DNA from: Parabacteroides sp. PH5-46
Lineage (GTDB): Bacteria; Bacteroidota; Bacteroidia; Bacteroidales; Tannerellaceae
DNA length: 64,000 nt
Direction: 5' to 3'
NCBI RefSeq assembly: GCF_029892785.1
Contig: NZ_JARXXA010000003.1
Coordinates: 62,001-126,000 of the forward strand
The notes below the pieces were generated by a model. It ran no database searches. It saw only the letters and a list, made by a program, of their open reading frames with translations, and was not told the origin of the DNA. Positions 53,453 through 63,473 of this stretch are shown here, piece after piece (within the stretch, counting starts at the first letter, position 1; every line of letters starts with the position of its first letter). The position numbers and the translations under genes are program-made.

Positions 53453-55795
53453 TTACTTCTTCATCAACCGACAATTATATATGTTGGATACGCGGGTCGT
53501 ATCATTTGCCCTGAAGGTGATTCTTAGTTTGTCTTTACTTTTTGTTACCTCCGTTGGCAGATCAATGATTTGTTCTACAAAGCCTTCCTGCGTCTGGGTG
53601 AGGCTGATGCTTTGTGTCCAGTCGCCAATCACGATGTCGAAGGTGTATTTTTTAGAATCGCCTCCCCAATAGGTCAGTAACAGTTGGGTAGGAGAGTCGT
53701 ATCCGCATTTCATGTCGAAGGCAAACCAGCCGTTTTCGTACGCCATGCGGTATTTGTGGAGGTATCCTTCTCCGGTGCGGGTATTATCGCCATCCAGGTT
53801 GTGGTCGCGCTCCGGTTGCATTTCCCCTAATACAATGTAATCGAGGGTCTTCCTGTCCAGGGCTGCAATCCGTTCTAGTTCTGCTTTCCGCTTATTTTCA
53901 GCCGTTTCCCACTCTTTGGGAGAATACACATCCCAATATACCGTCTGATACTGATCGTACACCTGGTAGAAAGGTATCATGGTTACATTTTCCGGGCCTC
54001 CGGGAGCTTGTGTAATAAATGTCTGTGACTTGCCGGATAAGGGTTTGATGTAGTTTGTCATACTTTTTTCTTCGGATACGAAAACAGGGATATCACCTTG
54101 ATTCCGCTCTTCTGTTCCGAATACTCCGGCCAATAGGGTAGGGCCATAGAATACGGCGCGACGGTCTGCATTATCAGGCATAGAAACGGTATGGAGAGAC
54201 ATCGGCAGGTTGAGCTCTATTTTGTCTCCCTTTTTCCATTTGCGGTTGATGCTTATGTACGAACCTGCTTCGGAAGTTATCTTCTGGGTAGAACCGTTTA
54301 CCTTTACAGATACGCCTGATGTAGCCCATGCCGGATAGCGTAAGTGTATCGTGAAGGCTTCATTTTTAGGACATTCTTCCAGTCGCATTTTAACTTTCCC
54401 GTTTTCCGGATAAGCTGTTTCCATCTGCAGTTTTACGTTTTTATCTTTCCAGGTAAGTACCGATGGGATATAGAGGGTAACGTATAGCGAAGCCCCGTCT
54501 GCACCATAGGCATAGATGGCGCCACCATATTTGGAATGGTTTTCAAATCCGCTTCCCATGCAGCAAGTAAAGTTGTTTGTTTTGCTGTAAAAGTTCTTTT
54601 TGGTGCCCATGCCCAATGATACGAAATAACAGGTTCGTCCATCGTGTGGATGCTGAGAGGCCAATATATGATTATATAAGGCTTTTTCGTAATAATCAAG
54701 GTATTGGGGGGCATTAGTCCATTCATACAGAAATTGTGTCAATTTCAGCATATTATAGGTGTTGCAGGTTTCACAGGTATTGGTACCCAAGCGGTCGTTT
54801 AGTTTGTCGGGAACCGAAAGGTATTCTCCCATACTGTTGCCTCCGTTGGCATACGAATGATGATGTACAAGCGTATTCCAGGAGAAATCGGTTATTTTAT
54901 GGTCGCGCTGATTGCCGGTCAGTTCATATTGCCGGGCGCTTCCGATTAGTTTGGGTATCTGTGTATTAGAGTGTAATCCCTGCAAGGCGTCGATGCCGTC
55001 TGCCAGTTTGTCTTGTAGTTTTTTATGATAAAAGATGTACGAAGCCTCCAGGTATTTCTTGTCACCGGTAAGGGCATATACCTGTGCAAAAGCTTCATTC
55101 ATACCGCCATATTCGCAATCCAGCATTGCTTGTATCTGTTCATCATTCAGACCGGATACTACATCTGCCAGATAGTCGGATAAGTTGACTAACACCTTTT
55201 TGGCTGTTTCATTTCCGGCCAGTAAGTAAGCATCGTTCAGCCCCATCATGGTTTTGTGCTCGTTATACCATGGAACCCAGAGGCCGTTCAGGTCGAAGCC
55301 TTTGGAGCGGATAATCCCTTTCTTTACTTCCTTAAATACCTTATCGCCTCCCGGCATACCGCCAATAAAGCCGTTTACAAACCATATCTGGCAGGAGTCC
55401 AGTTCGGCTACGATATAGTCTACCCGCTCTTTGAAGCGTTCGTCTCCGGTGGCAGCATATTGCTGGGAGGCAGCTGTCAGATAGTGGCCCAAGGTATGTC
55501 CGGCTATACCCATGTTTTCCCAGCTTCCGTATGATTCGGCTTTCGGTGTCAGGCCTGCGTTTTTGCGGAAATTAGATAATAAGCGGTCCATATCCAGTTC
55601 CAGCATCCAGGCGGCATTTAAGTCCATTGCATGCTTGAACGGACTGTCCAGCAGGCGTACATCTTTTATTCCGGCATATTTTACTTTGGCAGGAACTGTG
55701 TTTTTTACGACTATTTTTTTACATTTTTCACAGGCCAGGCTGCCGGTGACTATTATACTACTTAATAATAAGGTATAAATCAGTTTCTTTTTCAT
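53453..55795 (-). CDS. Glycoside hydrolase family 127 protein (beta-L-arabinofuranosidase-like)
   Basis: 780 aa from ATG 55795 ('MKKKLIYTLLLSSIIVTGSLAC'); the frame runs 27 codons further upstream without homology. The N-terminal signal ends near Cys-22, so it is secreted or lipidated. The GH127 zinc and nucleophile cysteines are visible: 'TNTCETCNTYNMLKLTQFL' (C-E-x-C, around 340) and 'FTCCMGSGFENHSKYG' (CC, around 413). 'RRAVFYGPTLLAGVFG' is the third block. The family hydrolyses beta-L-arabinofuranosides. It is encoded next to the HTCS and SusC/D genes, as part of one PUL. Confidence 0.93.
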   Translation of the reverse strand: MKKKLIYTLLLSSIIVTGSLACEKCKKIVVKNTVPAKVKYAGIKDVRLLDSPFKHAMDLNAAWMLELDMDRLLSNFRKNAGLTPKAESYGSWENMGIAGHTLGHYLTAASQQYAATGDERFKERVDYIVAELDSCQIWFVNGFIGGMPGGDKVFKEVKKGIIRSKGFDLNGLWVPWYNEHKTMMGLNDAYLLAGNETAKKVLVNLSDYLADVVSGLNDEQIQAMLDCEYGGMNEAFAQVYALTGDKKYLEASYIFYHKKLQDKLADGIDALQGLHSNTQIPKLIGSARQYELTGNQRDHKITDFSWNTLVHHHSYANGGNSMGEYLSVPDKLNDRLGTNTCETCNTYNMLKLTQFLYEWTNAPQYLDYYEKALYNHILASQHPHDGRTCYFVSLGMGTKKNFYSKTNNFTCCMGSGFENHSKYGGAIYAYGADGASLYVTLYIPSVLTWKDKNVKLQMETAYPENGKVKMRLEECPKNEAFTIHLRYPAWATSGVSVKVNGSTQKITSEAGSYISINRKWKKGDKIELNLPMSLHTVSMPDNADRRAVFYGPTLLAGVFGTEERNQGDIPVFVSEEKSMTNYIKPLSGKSQTFITQAPGGPENVTMIPFYQVYDQYQTVYWDVYSPKEWETAENKRKAELERIAALDRKTLDYIVLGEMQPERDHNLDGDNTRTGEGYLHKYRMAYENGWFAFDMKCGYDSPTQLLLTYWGGDSKKYTFDIVIGDWTQSISLTQTQEGFVEQIIDLPTEVTKSKDKLRITFRANDTTRVSNIYNCRLMKK

Positions 55796-55821
55796 AATGA
55801 TAGATAGTTGATTGTTTACCG

Positions 55822-55829
55822 CAAAAGTA
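55822..55829 (-). promoter_or_regulatory. Candidate -7 box for the GH127 gene
   Basis: TACTTTTG on the minus strand, 26 bp before the chosen start codon. Confidence 0.4.
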
Positions 55830-55899
55830 CGACAGGAGCGGCAGAGAGAATAACTTAAAAGTCCATTTGTATGCAACTATTATCTATAAAACGCTCTTC

Positions 55900-58800
55900 T
55901 TACCTTGTATTCTTGTTTTGAAACTCTTTGGGTAATAGTCCGAACTGTTTTTGGAAGCATTTGGAGAAATAAGACGGATTATTAAAGCCCACCTGGTAGC
56001 AAATCTCATTGATGCGGAATTGGCCTTCCGATATGAGGGTTGCAGCCTTTTTCAGGCGGATCAGCTGGATCAGTTCATTCGGTGTCATGCCTGCCAGGGA
56101 TTTTACTTTCGCAAATAAACCGGAACGGCTGATGTGTAGTTGTTCAGCCAGTATGTCTACCGAAAAATCGGTATTGGCTATGTTTTTGTCTATTATCTTG
56201 TTCATCCGGTCGAGGAATTGCTCGTCTGCCTTGTTGCCGGCTACGCTGTGTAGCGGTGTGAAGGGCATTTCCGAGAATTTCTTCCGGAGCTCCCTTCTGG
56301 ATCGTAGCAGGTTCTCAATCTGTGCCAGAAGTAGTTGGGGCGAGAAGGGCTTTTCCATGTAGGCATCAGCCCCGGACTGCATGCCCGACAGCTTAGACGC
56401 CTTATCCGTTTTGGCCGTGAGCAGGATCAGGGGGATATGGCTGAATTCCAGATTTTCTTTCACTTCGCGGGTAAACGATTCGCCATCCATAATCGGCATC
56501 ATAATGTCACTGATGATGATATCTACGGCTTGTTTGCGTAGCTGTTCCAGCCCTTGTTTTCCGTTCCTGGCCTCGATTACTTTGTAGCGGGTATGCAGGC
56601 TTTCTGTCAGGAATTTACGCATGTCGGAATTGTCTTCTACAATCAGCAGCAGGGGCTTATCAGATACCGGCTCATTCCCCTTTAAGGCCAGCGGCTTTTT
56701 CAGGTAAGGTTCTTCATCGGAAAGTATCTCTTTCTGTTCCCCTTCAGGGGTGGAAACTCCTTGTTGCACCAGGGGTAATGTAAGGGTAAATACTGTTTCT
56801 TCGCCGGGAACGCTTTCTACTTCTATCGTTCCTTTATGGGCATCGGCCAGTAGTTTTACAAGTGAAAGTCCTATTCCGGTGCCCGGTTTGGGTGTCTGAG
56901 CCACTTGGTAGAAGGGTCTGAAGATGTTCTTATATTCTTCCGGCAAGATACCCTCTCCATTGTCTAATATTTTGATTATCAGATAATCGTTTTCGGTGTT
57001 ACAGGAGATTACAATCCGGCTCCTGGCGTGTTTTATGGCATTTGTCAGTAGGTTGCTCACGATCTTTGTCACTGCTTCTCCGTCTATTGTGGCAGTAATG
57101 CTATGATCCTCCATTTCCAGGTTCAGTGAGATATCTTTTTGTTCGGCCAGCGGTTTGAAGCGGATATACACATTCTGCAGCAGTTCGTAGACGGAATGCC
57201 GGGCAAAGCGGATAACAAAAGCTCCTTCTTCCGCCTTACGGAAATCCAGCAACTGGTTAACCAATGATAAGAGCCGCTGGCTGTTACGGTCGATAATCTT
57301 CAGGCTGTCTTGCATTGCCTGGGGCATTGTAGCGGCTGCATCCATGATTTTTTCAAGTGGCCCGATAATCAGGGATACAGGCGTGCGTATCTCATGCGCT
57401 ACTAGTGTAAAGAAGTTTATTTTCGCCTCGTGCAGCTCTTTCTCCTTGTCATGCTTTAGCTTGGCTATCCTTCTTTTATGTTTGATTTCCGTACGGCGGC
57501 GCATCATATAGATAGCACATCCGGATATCCCCATAATGATGGCTGCATACAGGAGATAGGCCAGGGGTGTAAGCCAGAAAGGCGGGCGGATCGTGACAGA
57601 CAAGGTAGCTTCCTGCTCGTTCCATTTGCCGTCGCTGTTGCTTCCGGCTACGCGGAACAGGTATTTCCCGGCCGGTAGGTTGGTGTATGTGGCTTTCCGT
57701 TGGTTGCCGATGATGTTCCAGTCTTTGTCAAAGCCTTCCAGCTTGTATTTGAACTGGTTCTTATTCGGAGCGCTGTATCCAAGGGCCACATATTCAATGC
57801 TTAATACGCTTTCTTTATGAGATAGTTCTATCTCGTCGGTATAGAGGGAAGAGCGGTTTAAGATACTTTTCTCTCCGATAGGAATGTCTTTGTTAAATAC
57901 CTGTATGTTTGTGATGTAGACCGGCGGCACAAAATGATTTCCGGAAATATCATCCGGGCGTATGATATTAAAGCCGTTTGTTGTTCCGAGGTAGAGGGAG
58001 CTGGTAGAGCTAAGTAGTCCGGATGCCACGTTGAACTGGTCGCTTTGCAAGCCATCATTCTTATAGAAAGTCTGTATTTCTTTATCCGAAAGTGAATAAC
58101 GAACCAGCCCGTGGGGAGTAGTAAGCCATATATTTCCATCAATGTTTTTTACGAAATAAATCAACTGATTGTCAATGTTTAAAGGGGTTTTCTGAAAAGA
58201 ATTACTTTCTTTTTCATACACTGCCAGCCCGTTATCGGTACCCAGCCATAGCTTGCCGTTTTCGTCAAAATGGAAGGAATTTACCTGATTATTGGGGATA
58301 GAGGTCGGGTCGGTAGGTATATGGTAGTAGTGGTACCAGCTTTTGTCCAATTTGTTGTATCTGTAAACCCCTTTGCCCCAGGAAGAAAACCAGATATTCC
58401 CATCCCGGCTGTCTGTAATATCAACTGTTGTTGTACCTATTTCCCGCATCCTTATAAAGTTGTCATTTTCACGGTCATACAGGCAGATTCCTTCCATGGT
58501 TCCTATCCATAGGTTGTTGTCTGTATCTTTGTAGATGGCGTAGATACTGTTTCCATATAAAGAGGAGGGATCGCCTGCTTTTGGGTAGTACTGAGAGAAG
58601 CGGTTTGTTTTCAGGTCCAATACGTTAAGCCCTCCGGAATAGGTACCAATCCACAGTTTGTTATCGTCCAGACATAGTGCATGTATATTGTGGTATGACA
58701 GGCTGTTGTGTCCTTTTTGAGAGGTGTAATTAACAAAGGTTTTCTGCTTCGGGTCAAAGAGGCTCAGTCCTCCGTCGTCTGAGCCGATCCATATCTTGCC

Positions 58801-59934
58801 GGACGGATCTTCGCAAAAGCAACTGATGATATTTCCCCCTATCGAATTGCCGTATTTGGAGTGGGCATAGCCCTCTATGTTTCCCTTTTTAGGCGGTGCG
58901 TAGTTTATGCCTCCGTAGTAGGTGCCTACCCATAAGCCGCCTTCTTTGTCTTTAAAGACGGGGTAGACGAATTTGTCTGATAAGCTGCTGTTTTTCAGTT
59001 CAGAAGAAGTCATTAGTTCGCTTTCATATGTCTCGGTATTGAAGATACTCAGTCCGTCGTCTGAACCGATGAGCAGGATGCCGGGCTGGTATTCCGTCAG
59101 GCTGTGTATATGCGAGATACCGTTTGGCATCCCGGGAGCCAGGTAAGATTCTATCGTGCCGCTTTCCCTGTCGAGCCTGCAAACGCCTTGGTTCCAGGTG
59201 CCTATCCAGAAATCTCCTTTGAGGTCTTCCAGCATGGCATAGATGCCGAAGTTATTGCTCTGTGCCTCATTTATCTTAATTGATAATGACACAAAGCGGT
59301 CGGTGGCGGCGTCATAGCGGAATAAAACCTTGTTGTTCCGTTGAGGCGAGGCCCATACTACGTTTCCGGGATCAATATACATCTCAAGCATCATCTCCAT
59401 ATTGTCCGTTTTTCCGGAAGGATCGGAAGAGAGGTATTGGAATAATTTACCGCTTGGCTGATTGTAGCGGAACATGCCTTGGGTGAGGGTTGCAAACCAG
59501 ATATTTCCATCCGCATCTTGCCGTATGGCGGCCACGTGGCTCCGGATTCGTATGCCGTCGGCTGTTTTCTCGTCAAAGGCTTGAAACTTCTCCATTTCAG
59601 GCAGATAGATGTATATGCCATCATCCGTACCTATCCATAGTTTCTTGTCATGGTCTTCGTATAAGGAGTAAATATAGTTGCTGCCGAGGGAGGAGGAGTC
59701 ATTGGGTATGTGCCGGAAATTTCTGAAGGTATATCCGTCGAAACGGCTCAGCCCATTCTCTGTACCAAACCACAGAAAGCCGCATTTATCTTGGGTGAGG
59801 CTTCGTACGGTGTTGGATGGCAGCCCATTCTCTACCTCGTAATGCCTGAACCGAAACCTTTCCGCATAAGCCTTCACAGCGAAAAAGCTGATACAAACAA
59901 ACAGACAAATGATGCGGAAATGCTGTGTTTTCAT
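55900..59934 (-). CDS. Hybrid two-component system regulator (HTCS)
   Basis: 1344 aa one-protein signal transducer. Order: signal peptide; about 14 Reg_prop beta-propeller repeats (e.g. 'GLPSNTVRSLTQDKCGFLWFGTENGLSRFDG'); a Y_Y_Y domain ('YKLEGFDKDWNIIGNQRKATYTNLPAGKYLFRV'); one transmembrane helix (about 788-810); HisKA ('FTLVAHEIRTPVSLIIGPLE', His near 846); HATPase ('NLLTNAIKHARS', 'GTGIGLSLVKLLAD'); receiver ('DIIISDIMMPIMDG', Asp near 1143); AraC-type HTH (1240-1344). It senses a periplasmic oligosaccharide and probably activates the divergent susCD genes and GH127. Confidence 0.96.
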   Translation of the reverse strand: MKTQHFRIICLFVCISFFAVKAYAERFRFRHYEVENGLPSNTVRSLTQDKCGFLWFGTENGLSRFDGYTFRNFRHIPNDSSSLGSNYIYSLYEDHDKKLWIGTDDGIYIYLPEMEKFQAFDEKTADGIRIRSHVAAIRQDADGNIWFATLTQGMFRYNQPSGKLFQYLSSDPSGKTDNMEMMLEMYIDPGNVVWASPQRNNKVLFRYDAATDRFVSLSIKINEAQSNNFGIYAMLEDLKGDFWIGTWNQGVCRLDRESGTIESYLAPGMPNGISHIHSLTEYQPGILLIGSDDGLSIFNTETYESELMTSSELKNSSLSDKFVYPVFKDKEGGLWVGTYYGGINYAPPKKGNIEGYAHSKYGNSIGGNIISCFCEDPSGKIWIGSDDGGLSLFDPKQKTFVNYTSQKGHNSLSYHNIHALCLDDNKLWIGTYSGGLNVLDLKTNRFSQYYPKAGDPSSLYGNSIYAIYKDTDNNLWIGTMEGICLYDRENDNFIRMREIGTTTVDITDSRDGNIWFSSWGKGVYRYNKLDKSWYHYYHIPTDPTSIPNNQVNSFHFDENGKLWLGTDNGLAVYEKESNSFQKTPLNIDNQLIYFVKNIDGNIWLTTPHGLVRYSLSDKEIQTFYKNDGLQSDQFNVASGLLSSTSSLYLGTTNGFNIIRPDDISGNHFVPPVYITNIQVFNKDIPIGEKSILNRSSLYTDEIELSHKESVLSIEYVALGYSAPNKNQFKYKLEGFDKDWNIIGNQRKATYTNLPAGKYLFRVAGSNSDGKWNEQEATLSVTIRPPFWLTPLAYLLYAAIIMGISGCAIYMMRRRTEIKHKRRIAKLKHDKEKELHEAKINFFTLVAHEIRTPVSLIIGPLEKIMDAAATMPQAMQDSLKIIDRNSQRLLSLVNQLLDFRKAEEGAFVIRFARHSVYELLQNVYIRFKPLAEQKDISLNLEMEDHSITATIDGEAVTKIVSNLLTNAIKHARSRIVISCNTENDYLIIKILDNGEGILPEEYKNIFRPFYQVAQTPKPGTGIGLSLVKLLADAHKGTIEVESVPGEETVFTLTLPLVQQGVSTPEGEQKEILSDEEPYLKKPLALKGNEPVSDKPLLLIVEDNSDMRKFLTESLHTRYKVIEARNGKQGLEQLRKQAVDIIISDIMMPIMDGESFTREVKENLEFSHIPLILLTAKTDKASKLSGMQSGADAYMEKPFSPQLLLAQIENLLRSRRELRKKFSEMPFTPLHSVAGNKADEQFLDRMNKIIDKNIANTDFSVDILAEQLHISRSGLFAKVKSLAGMTPNELIQLIRLKKAATLISEGQFRINEICYQVGFNNPSYFSKCFQKQFGLLPKEFQNKNTR

Positions 59935-60359
59935 GTGGTATAATCATTAAAGTATCTACAAAAATAAGGTTTTTCTTCAAATAAATGTACATAATACAGT
60001 GAATCTTCTTTCGGAACAAAATTGCTGGGTCACAGCTGTGACCCACGTGGTTCACGGCTGTCGACCAGCTGGGTCACAACTGTCGACCACCTGATTCACA
60101 ACTGTGACCCAGCTGATCCATATCTGTAACTCAGCAATTTTGTGGCTACAAAAAAAGTACAAAATAATGATAAAATAATCTAATGATTGCGTTTTAATAC
60201 ATTGAATATTAGAGTAATATATATCTATTTCCCTGGCGCTTTCGTTGCACAATCCTTTTATTCTATTGGATGATTGTTCAGCTTACTCTTATTAATGTTC
60301 TTTTTATTTGTGATGATATAATTCCTTAAAATACAATGTCAAACATTAACTTCAGTAAC
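59935..60359. other. HTCS-susC divergent intergenic region
   Basis: No gene. It holds the 22-bp palindrome array at 60028-60131 and must hold the susC promoter, which I cannot place with confidence. Confidence 0.6.
60028..60131. repeat. Array of five 16-bp imperfect palindromes at exact 22-bp period
   Basis: Units start at 60028, 60050, 60072, 60094 and 60116: GGTCACAGCTGTGACC, GTTCACGGCTGTCGAC, GGTCACAACTGTCGAC, ATTCACAACTGTGACC and ATCCATATCTGTAACT. The first is perfect; later ones decay. Spacers are 6 bp. The array is enclosed by an outer inverted repeat, AAAATTGCTGGGT (60018-60030) and ACTCAGCAATTTT (60129-60141). The same architecture with another sequence lies at 8121-8202. Confidence 0.88.
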
Positions 60360-63300
60360 ATGAAAAAACAGACACTTTTGATGACTATCGGTAGAAGTAT
60401 GCTACTGGTAGGATGCTTTGTTTTCTTATGTCCTGTTTTGCACGCAAACGCCTTGTACAGTGAGCGTGGCACCGAAAAACAGGATATTGCTCAGCAATCT
60501 ATTACTATTACGGGGACAATAACAGATGAATTTGGCGACGGCTTGCCGGGTGTCAATATTGTAGAGAAAGGGACGACCAATGGTACCCTGACGGATATGA
60601 ATGGGAAATACTCTATTTCAGTAAGTAGCTCGTCTGCGGTGTTGATGTTTTCGTATGTAGGTTTCCAGACACAGGAGGTGGCCGTTGGTAATCAGCGGAC
60701 GATCTCCCTTAGCATGTCGGAAGATTCCAAGGTTATGGATGAAATCGTAGTGATTGGATACGGAACCCAGAAAAAGGCTGATGTTACAAGTGCTGTAGCC
60801 AGTGTAAAATCCGAATCCTTCAATAAAGGAGCCATCCTGGATGCCGGACAGCTGGTACAGGGTAAAGTAGCCGGTTTGCAGATTACCTTAGCTTCCGGAG
60901 ACCCTGCTGCTGCTACCTCTGTTATGTTGCGCGGAAACTCCAGTATTAATGGTACTTCAGACCCGCTGATACTGGTAGACGGAGTACCGGGAAGCTTCTC
61001 TACTGTTGCTCCCGAAGAAATCGAATCGATTGATGTATTGAAAGATGGCTCGGCAACGGCTATCTACGGTACGCGCGGTACCAATGGTGTGATCATCATC
61101 ACCACCAAAGGCAGCAAGCGGGATACACCTAACTCTATAGACTATAACGGCTATATCTCTATCTCCGACATCGCACGTACGCCTGATTTTATGTCGGCTT
61201 CCGAACTGCGCCAGCGCTGGAGCGATGGCTATTCGCCCTCCGGAGCAAATGATAAAGACTATGGTGCTACTACAGACTGGCTGGACGAAATAACACAAAC
61301 CGGTATCAGCCATGTACATAACCTGACTTTCAGAGGGGGTGGTAAGCAACTGGGTGTAATTGCCAACCTGACATATGACAAGAAAGAAGGTACCATGAAA
61401 ACATCTGAGTCTGAGAATATCCGGGGACGTCTGGAACTGACTCACCGTATGTTTGACGACCGCCTGACTACCAATGTTTCCCTTATCGCCAACGAACAAG
61501 TGCGTAGCCTTGATTTTGAAAAAGGTGTTTATCGTCAGGCTTGTATTCAAAACCCTACACAGCCTGTCTACAACGATGATGGAACCTATATGGAAAGAAA
61601 CGTTTACTTCTACGACAACCCAGTTTCTTTGCTGAATGAAAAGTTGGGAGAAGTACGTAGCCGCAACATTCGTTTTACAGGTAGTATGGAGTTCCGCCCG
61701 ATAGAAAGTCTGGCGCTGAAAGCCATGTACACACGTAAGGGACAGAGCAGATTGACAGGCTCTTACCTCACCAAGAAACACCCGACCAGTACAGAAGGAT
61801 CGTATAACGGACAAGCCTACAGATATACCAGCAACTATGTAAATAACCTGATAGAACTTACCGCCAGTTGGAACCAAACATTTGACAAACATGCTTTTAC
61901 TGCTATCGTAGGATACAACTACGAAGATACAATGGACGAAAACTTCTCGGTTACAAACCGCGACTTCCCAACAGACAGTTATACCTATAACAACCTCGAA
62001 ACTGGTATGGCATTGGCTAAGGGGATTGGTGGAACAGGCGCCTGGTCTTACAAAGGAGCGGATAAGTTGATCGGTCTGTTTGCCCGTGTAACCTACAATT
62101 TTGATGATCGCTACCTCTTGATGGCTTCTCTTCGCCGGGAAGGTTCTTCCAAGTTTGGAGACGACCATAAATGGGGTTACTTCCCCGGAGCATCTGTGGG
62201 TTGGCGTATCAATGAAGAAGAGTTTATGGAAGATTACAGCTGGCTCGACAACCTGAAAATACGTGCCGGATACGGGGTTACAGGTATCAACGTAGGTAGG
62301 AGATACGAGTCGTTGGCATCTATCAACTACGAAGGTTACTTCCTCTATAACGGTGCATGGACCAACACGTTAACTCCTGTTCGTAACCCGAATCCGGACT
62401 TGCGCTGGGAAAAGAAATATGAATATAATGTGGGTATCGACTTCGACCTGTTCGGTGGACGCTTTGGCGGAGCTGTTGATGCGTATCTGCGTGATACAAA
62501 GGATGCTTTATTCGGCTATACGGTTCCGGTACCTCCTTACATTTATTCCAGTATTATGGCCAATGTGGGCGAGATCCGCAACCAGGGGATTGAGGTATTG
62601 TTAAATGCCATCCCGGTTCAGACCAAGCATTTTGAATGGAGCACTAATATGTCGTACTCAACTAATAAGAACAAGCTGAGATCTATCTCCAATGAAGAGT
62701 TTCAGATGTCTACAGACTATTATTATCCTGATGATGTATATGGTGGCGGCTATACCGGAGAACCTATCCAGCAGTGGACTCATATTGTGAAGGTAGGGCA
62801 ACCTATCGGTAACTTCTGGGGATTGAAGTCCGTAGGTCTTTCCTCTGAGGGTAAATGGGTGGTAGAACGCCTGAAAAAAGACGATCAGGGAAATACAGTC
62901 GGAACCTATTATGATTATGCCGAAAATGCAGGAGACGAAGACAAACAAAAGCTGGGTAATGGTGTGCCCAAGCACTTTTTAAACTGGAATAATACTCTTC
63001 GTTTCAAGAACTTCGACCTGTCTATCAATATGCGTGGAGCTTTCGGTTTTGAGATACTGAACTTCCAGAAGATGTATTACGGAAACCCAACGATACAGTA
63101 TAATGTATTGAATTCAGCCTTTGATAAACTGCCGGTAGTAGACCTTGCAACAGGAAATCAAACAGGCGATAAGATAGCGATAAACGACTCTCAGCGCTAT
63201 GTAAGCGAGTATGTGGAAAAAGGTAACTACTGGAAGATAGACAATGTAACATTGGGTTATACCTTCAACCTGAAAACGAAGTATGTAAAGAACCTGCGGG

Positions 63301-63452
63301 TATATGCCTCTTGCATGAACCTGGCAACTATTACAGGCTATGATGGCATTGATCCGGAAATAGAAATCACCGGCTTATGGCCTGGAACCGACCAACGGGA
63401 CAAATACCCCACTGTACGTTCTTATACATTCGGTATTAATGCAACTTTTTAA
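60360..63452 (+). CDS. SusC-like TonB-dependent transporter (GH127 locus)
   Basis: 1030 aa from ATG 60360 ('MKKQTLLMTIGRSMLLVGCFVFLC'); eight more codons precede it in frame. After the signal come the carboxypeptidase-like domain ('ITITGTITDEFGDGLPGVNIVEKGTTNGTLTD'), TonB box ('MDEIVVIGYGTQKK'), plug ('LILVDGVPGSFSTVAPEEIESIDVLKDGSATAIYGTRGTNGVI') and a beta-barrel ending 'YTFGINATF'. It moves an oligosaccharide into the periplasm, where the GH127 enzyme would act. Paired with the susD start 21 bp downstream. Confidence 0.95.
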   Translation: MKKQTLLMTIGRSMLLVGCFVFLCPVLHANALYSERGTEKQDIAQQSITITGTITDEFGDGLPGVNIVEKGTTNGTLTDMNGKYSISVSSSSAVLMFSYVGFQTQEVAVGNQRTISLSMSEDSKVMDEIVVIGYGTQKKADVTSAVASVKSESFNKGAILDAGQLVQGKVAGLQITLASGDPAAATSVMLRGNSSINGTSDPLILVDGVPGSFSTVAPEEIESIDVLKDGSATAIYGTRGTNGVIIITTKGSKRDTPNSIDYNGYISISDIARTPDFMSASELRQRWSDGYSPSGANDKDYGATTDWLDEITQTGISHVHNLTFRGGGKQLGVIANLTYDKKEGTMKTSESENIRGRLELTHRMFDDRLTTNVSLIANEQVRSLDFEKGVYRQACIQNPTQPVYNDDGTYMERNVYFYDNPVSLLNEKLGEVRSRNIRFTGSMEFRPIESLALKAMYTRKGQSRLTGSYLTKKHPTSTEGSYNGQAYRYTSNYVNNLIELTASWNQTFDKHAFTAIVGYNYEDTMDENFSVTNRDFPTDSYTYNNLETGMALAKGIGGTGAWSYKGADKLIGLFARVTYNFDDRYLLMASLRREGSSKFGDDHKWGYFPGASVGWRINEEEFMEDYSWLDNLKIRAGYGVTGINVGRRYESLASINYEGYFLYNGAWTNTLTPVRNPNPDLRWEKKYEYNVGIDFDLFGGRFGGAVDAYLRDTKDALFGYTVPVPPYIYSSIMANVGEIRNQGIEVLLNAIPVQTKHFEWSTNMSYSTNKNKLRSISNEEFQMSTDYYYPDDVYGGGYTGEPIQQWTHIVKVGQPIGNFWGLKSVGLSSEGKWVVERLKKDDQGNTVGTYYDYAENAGDEDKQKLGNGVPKHFLNWNNTLRFKNFDLSINMRGAFGFEILNFQKMYYGNPTIQYNVLNSAFDKLPVVDLATGNQTGDKIAINDSQRYVSEYVEKGNYWKIDNVTLGYTFNLKTKYVKNLRVYASCMNLATITGYDGIDPEIEITGLWPGTDQRDKYPTVRSYTFGINATF

Positions 63453-63473
63453 TCAATAAATAAAGACAGAATT

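Noticed and set aside
60957-62168. Long open frame (403 codons) on the minus strand inside the second susC gene
   Set aside because: It is antisense to a clear SusC barrel, has no family motif, and results from codon bias on the coding strand.
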